DNA from: Firmicutes bacterium UBA5500 | GTDB taxonomy: Bacteria > Bacillota > UBA994 > UBA5500 | Direction of reading: 5' to 3' | DNA length: 7,948 nt | Assembly: GCA_002427055.1 (NCBI GenBank) | Contig: DIPA01000064.1 | Coordinates: forward strand, 1,627-9,574 | Shown: positions 5,840 to 7,948 of the stretch, one piece after another | How positions within the stretch are numbered: the first letter of the stretch is position 1 | Layout: the number at the start of each line of letters is the position of its first letter | The notes under the pieces: model-generated | What the model saw: the letters and a program-made list of their open reading frames with translations, nothing else | What the model was told of the DNA's origin: nothing | Databases searched by the model: none | Translations under genes and position numbers: made by a program

Positions 5840-6835
5840 ATGAGCTTACTAGAAATCAGAGACTTACACACCTATTTTGATACCCGGCGCGGTTTGATCA
5901 AAGCTGTCAACGGGGTCTCCATGAGTGTGGAAGAAGGAAAAACTCTGGGAGTTGTCGGGGAGTCGGGCAGTGGCAAGAGTCAAACGGCCCTCAGTATCTT
6001 GCAGTTGTTCGAGGACAACCAGAAGATCTATTCTGGTCAAGTTATTTTTGATGGTCGGGAGATTACTCATCTTAAGAGAGAAGAACTCTATGAAATTCGT
6101 GGGAATTCAATCTCTATGATTTTCCAAGAGCCAATGACCTCACTGAACCCTGTATTTACAGTTAGCCGTCAGATAAGTGAGTCGCTCATACTGCATCAAG
6201 GCTTAAGCAAGCAAGAGGCCCGGGAGCGGTCGATTGAAATGCTGAAGGCCGTTAAGATTTCCAACCCAGAAGAAATCGCCGACCAATATCCGCATCAGCT
6301 TTCAGGTGGTATGAGGCAGCGGGTAATGATCGCCATAGCCCTAGCCTGTCGGCCCAAATTGCTGATTGCCGATGAACCAACTACCGCCCTAGATGTTACC
6401 ATTCAAGCACAGATTCTGCGCCTGATGAATGACCTCAAGGAAGAATTTAACGCGGCCATTATGTTCATCACCCACGACTTAGGGGTCATTAACCAAATGG
6501 CAGACGATGTGGCTGTGATGTACTGCGGGCAGGTGGTAGAAATGGCACCGGTAGATTACATCTTCAAGCCGCGCAGCGATTTTTCTCACCCATATACAGA
6601 GGCTCTACTACTCTCTATTCCCCTCTTAAAGAGCCAGCAGGGAAGTCGACTAGAGGCAATTCCAGGAGCTGTCCCGCATCCGCTCGACTTGCCGCGTGGC
6701 TGTAAATACGCGCCGCGTTGTAAGTACGCTACGGCTAAGTGTCAAGAGCAAGAGCCCGACTTAGTGCAGGTCAGTTCCGTGCAGTCGGTAAGATGCTTTT
6801 ACCCCGAGAAGGGAGTGAGAAGTAGTGGAGAATAA
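5840..6835 (+). CDS. oppD: Opp/Dpp-type ABC transporter ATPase, first subunit (D)
   Basis: A cytoplasmic ATP-hydrolysing subunit, 331 residues, normal length. The ATG follows a GGGGG-rich ribosome binding site (5827-5831) by 8 bases, and that site overlaps the stop codon of the permease. All ABC motifs are intact: Walker A GESGSGKS (40-47), Q-loop [10 protein letters not shown] (glutamine 96), signature LSGGMRQR (154-161), Walker B LLIADEP with catalytic glutamate 179, D-loop TALD, and H-loop histidine 212. The C-terminal oligopeptide/dipeptide extension (about 245-320) contains HPYTEALL and four cysteines at 288, 294, 301 and 319. This pattern is typical of D/F subunits and has been linked to an iron-sulfur cluster in E. 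coli DppD; the cluster here is inferred. The distance from Walker A lysine to Q-loop glutamine is 50 residues, a useful internal control for the abnormal partner ATPase. The end overlaps the next gene by 11 bases. Confidence 0.95.
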   Translation: MSLLEIRDLHTYFDTRRGLIKAVNGVSMSVEEGKTLGVVGESGSGKSQTALSILQLFEDNQKIYSGQVIFDGREITHLKREELYEIRGNSISMIFQEPMTSLNPVFTVSRQISESLILHQGLSKQEARERSIEMLKAVKISNPEEIADQYPHQLSGGMRQRVMIAIALACRPKLLIADEPTTALDVTIQAQILRLMNDLKEEFNAAIMFITHDLGVINQMADDVAVMYCGQVVEMAPVDYIFKPRSDFSHPYTEALLLSIPLLKSQQGSRLEAIPGAVPHPLDLPRGCKYAPRCKYATAKCQEQEPDLVQVSSVQSVRCFYPEKGVRSSGE

Positions 6836-7948
6836 GAAGGTACTAATTCGCATCCAGAACTTGACTAAGCATTTTCCGATCAAGAAGAAGTCTATTTTCC
6901 AGCGGGAACAGCTTTTTGTGCAAGCCAATGATAATATCACTCTAGATATTTATGAAGGCGAAACGTTTGGCCTTGTAGGTGAGAGCGGTTGTGGAAAGTC
7001 GACTTTAGGGCGAGTAATTCTACAGCTTTACCCGCAGACCAGCGGCACGACTCTTTACTATGGTCGCACTTTGGAGGATTTTAAGCCGAAATACGTTAGG
7101 CGGGTAATACATCAGCTTGCCGGTATTGTTGCTGACTATGAGCGTTTGGTAGCTGAGACAGGCAAGGACTTACTGCAAGAAAAGCTTTCTACGCTTAATC
7201 CCCGGCAAAGAAGGGTGCGTTCACGCTACGAAGACGTTCTACGCATAGCCGGTGGCCTGGTCCTAGCCGATGATCTGCATGAGGTTTCTCGCGTGCTCGA
7301 GGCAGAGTATGAAGCAAGTACTATCTATTCTCCTCTAGCAGCCCGCTTAGTTGACCTAGAGATGAACCGCGATGTACTTGAGAACCTGGAAAATAGGACT
7401 ATGGAAGAAAATCAGCGCCTCGCTGACTGCAAACAAGACATTGAGCAACTGATGCCTCAGTTGAAAAGAGCCAAACTAGAGTTTGATACCAGACAAGATG
7501 CACTAGACAAATTGAAAGATCGCTATGCTAGTAAAGAGGGTTTTGCTAGGTTAGACAAGATGCAGGACCATGGTATTGACTTAGCGAAACTTACCGGCGA
7601 AGAAATTCGCGTTCTGCGGCGTGAGCTGCAAGTTATCTTCCAGGACCCATATTCTTCACTTAACCCGCGGCTTACGGTCGGTCAGTTAATCAGCGAAGCT
7701 TTAACGGCGCATAATATTTTCAAAGCCGGCACGCGTATACTGGAGCAATTTGTGCTCAATATTATGGACAAGTGCGGGTTGCAGCCCTATACTTTGCATC
7801 GCTATCCGCACCAATTTTCCGGCGGACAGAGGCAAAGAATCGGCATCGCTCGCGCATTGGCTCCGCAGCCTAAGTTCGTTGTTTGCGATGAACCTGTTAG
7901 CGCACTCGACGTGTCTATTCAATCGCAAATCATCAACCTGTTGCTTGA
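6825..7948 (+). CDS. oppF: Opp/Dpp-type ABC transporter ATPase, second subunit (F), with a large helical insertion; 3' end outside the window
   Basis: The second ATPase, open without a stop for 374 codons to the window edge. I chose GTG at 6825: AAGGGAG (6809-6815) lies 9 bases upstream, and the start [18 protein letters not shown] is typical of the family. It overlaps the first ATPase by 11 bases in another frame, implying coupled translation. Visible motifs: Walker A GESGCGKS (52-59), Q-loop FQDPYSSLNP (glutamine 273), signature FSGGQRQR (331-338; F replaces the common L), Walker B FVVCDEP with glutamate 356, and D-loop SALD (359-362). The H-loop and C-terminal extension lie beyond the edge. 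Walker A lysine 58 to Q-loop glutamine 273 spans 215 residues, against 50 in the partner, because of about 165 extra residues at about 84-250. The frame is continuous on both sides of the insertion, so it is not a sequencing frameshift. If the tail is normal, the full protein should be near 490 residues. Confidence 0.92.
   Translation, partial: MENKKVLIRIQNLTKHFPIKKKSIFQREQLFVQANDNITLDIYEGETFGLVGESGCGKSTLGRVILQLYPQTSGTTLYYGRTLEDFKPKYVRRVIHQLAGIVADYERLVAETGKDLLQEKLSTLNPRQRRVRSRYEDVLRIAGGLVLADDLHEVSRVLEAEYEASTIYSPLAARLVDLEMNRDVLENLENRTMEENQRLADCKQDIEQLMPQLKRAKLEFDTRQDALDKLKDRYASKEGFARLDKMQDHGIDLAKLTGEEIRVLRRELQVIFQDPYSSLNPRLTVGQLISEALTAHNIFKAGTRILEQFVLNIMDKCGLQPYTLHRYPHQFSGGQRQRIGIARALAPQPKFVVCDEPVSALDVSIQSQIINLLL
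7074..7574 (+). other. Helical, coiled-coil-like insertion within the second ATPase
   Basis: Residues about 84-250 interrupt the segment that normally reads '..G.. l..ls.eelr.lRr.mq.iFQDP'. The left flank LYYGRTLEDF (77-86) and right flank LAKLTGEEIRVLRRELQ (253-269) both match the normal family sequence around this point. The inserted part is rich in E, K, R, L, D and Q, with few prolines and glycines. The stretch at about 175-235 (for example LENLENRTMEENQRL and IEQLMPQLKRAKLEF) has heptad-like leucine spacing suggesting a coiled coil. The first half (about 90-165) looks like shorter helices. I recognise no named domain and see no metal or nucleotide motif; there is one cysteine (202). It would emerge from the beta-subdomain face of the nucleotide-binding domain, into the cytoplasm. 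Confidence 0.8.

Noticed and set aside
6825..7948. The possibility that the long second ATPase is two genes joined by a frameshift or a gene invaded by a mobile element.
   Set aside because: Reading codon by codon, the frame is open from the GTG to the edge. Family sequence resumes cleanly after the insertion, and there are no terminal repeats or target duplications at its edges.

Overview
The window looks like a piece of a low-to-mid GC Bacillota (Clostridia-type) chromosome. The grounds are strong purine-rich ribosome binding sites before every gene, TTG and GTG starts, a lysine-rich lipoprotein signal peptide, and Gram-positive-style A-B-C-D-F ordering of a peptide-class ABC importer. I cannot name the genus.

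Layout. Positions 5-507 carry one small minus-strand gene for an unrecognised two-helix membrane protein, with its own promoter and a strong terminator. Positions 508-959 are a divergent intergenic region holding that promoter, an apparently orphan promoter/terminator pair (698-773), two short dyads and a candidate operon promoter. From 960 to the right edge runs one plus-strand Opp/Dpp (PepT family) operon: substrate-binding lipoprotein (960-2756), a 197-base gap with a strong hairpin, first permease (2954-3925), second permease (3941-5827), first ATPase (5840-6835) and second ATPase (6825 to the edge, cut off by the window). The last four genes are separated by 15 and 12 bases or overlap by 11, so they are almost certainly co-translated.

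The lipoprotein should capture a solute outside the cell, the two permeases form the channel, and the two ATPases power import. The transported compound cannot be read from sequence; the family covers di- and oligopeptides, nickel, and some sugars.

The unusual part is that two core subunits carry large extra domains. The second permease has a complete RCC1-type beta-propeller, seven blades over about 300 residues, inserted after its first membrane helix, predicted outside the cell. The second ATPase has about 165 extra residues, helical and coiled-coil-like, inserted between Walker A and the Q-loop, in the cytoplasm. Both reading frames are intact and all catalytic motifs visible in the window are kept, so these look like functional elaborations rather than decay. 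I know of no described role for either insertion in an Opp/Dpp transporter.
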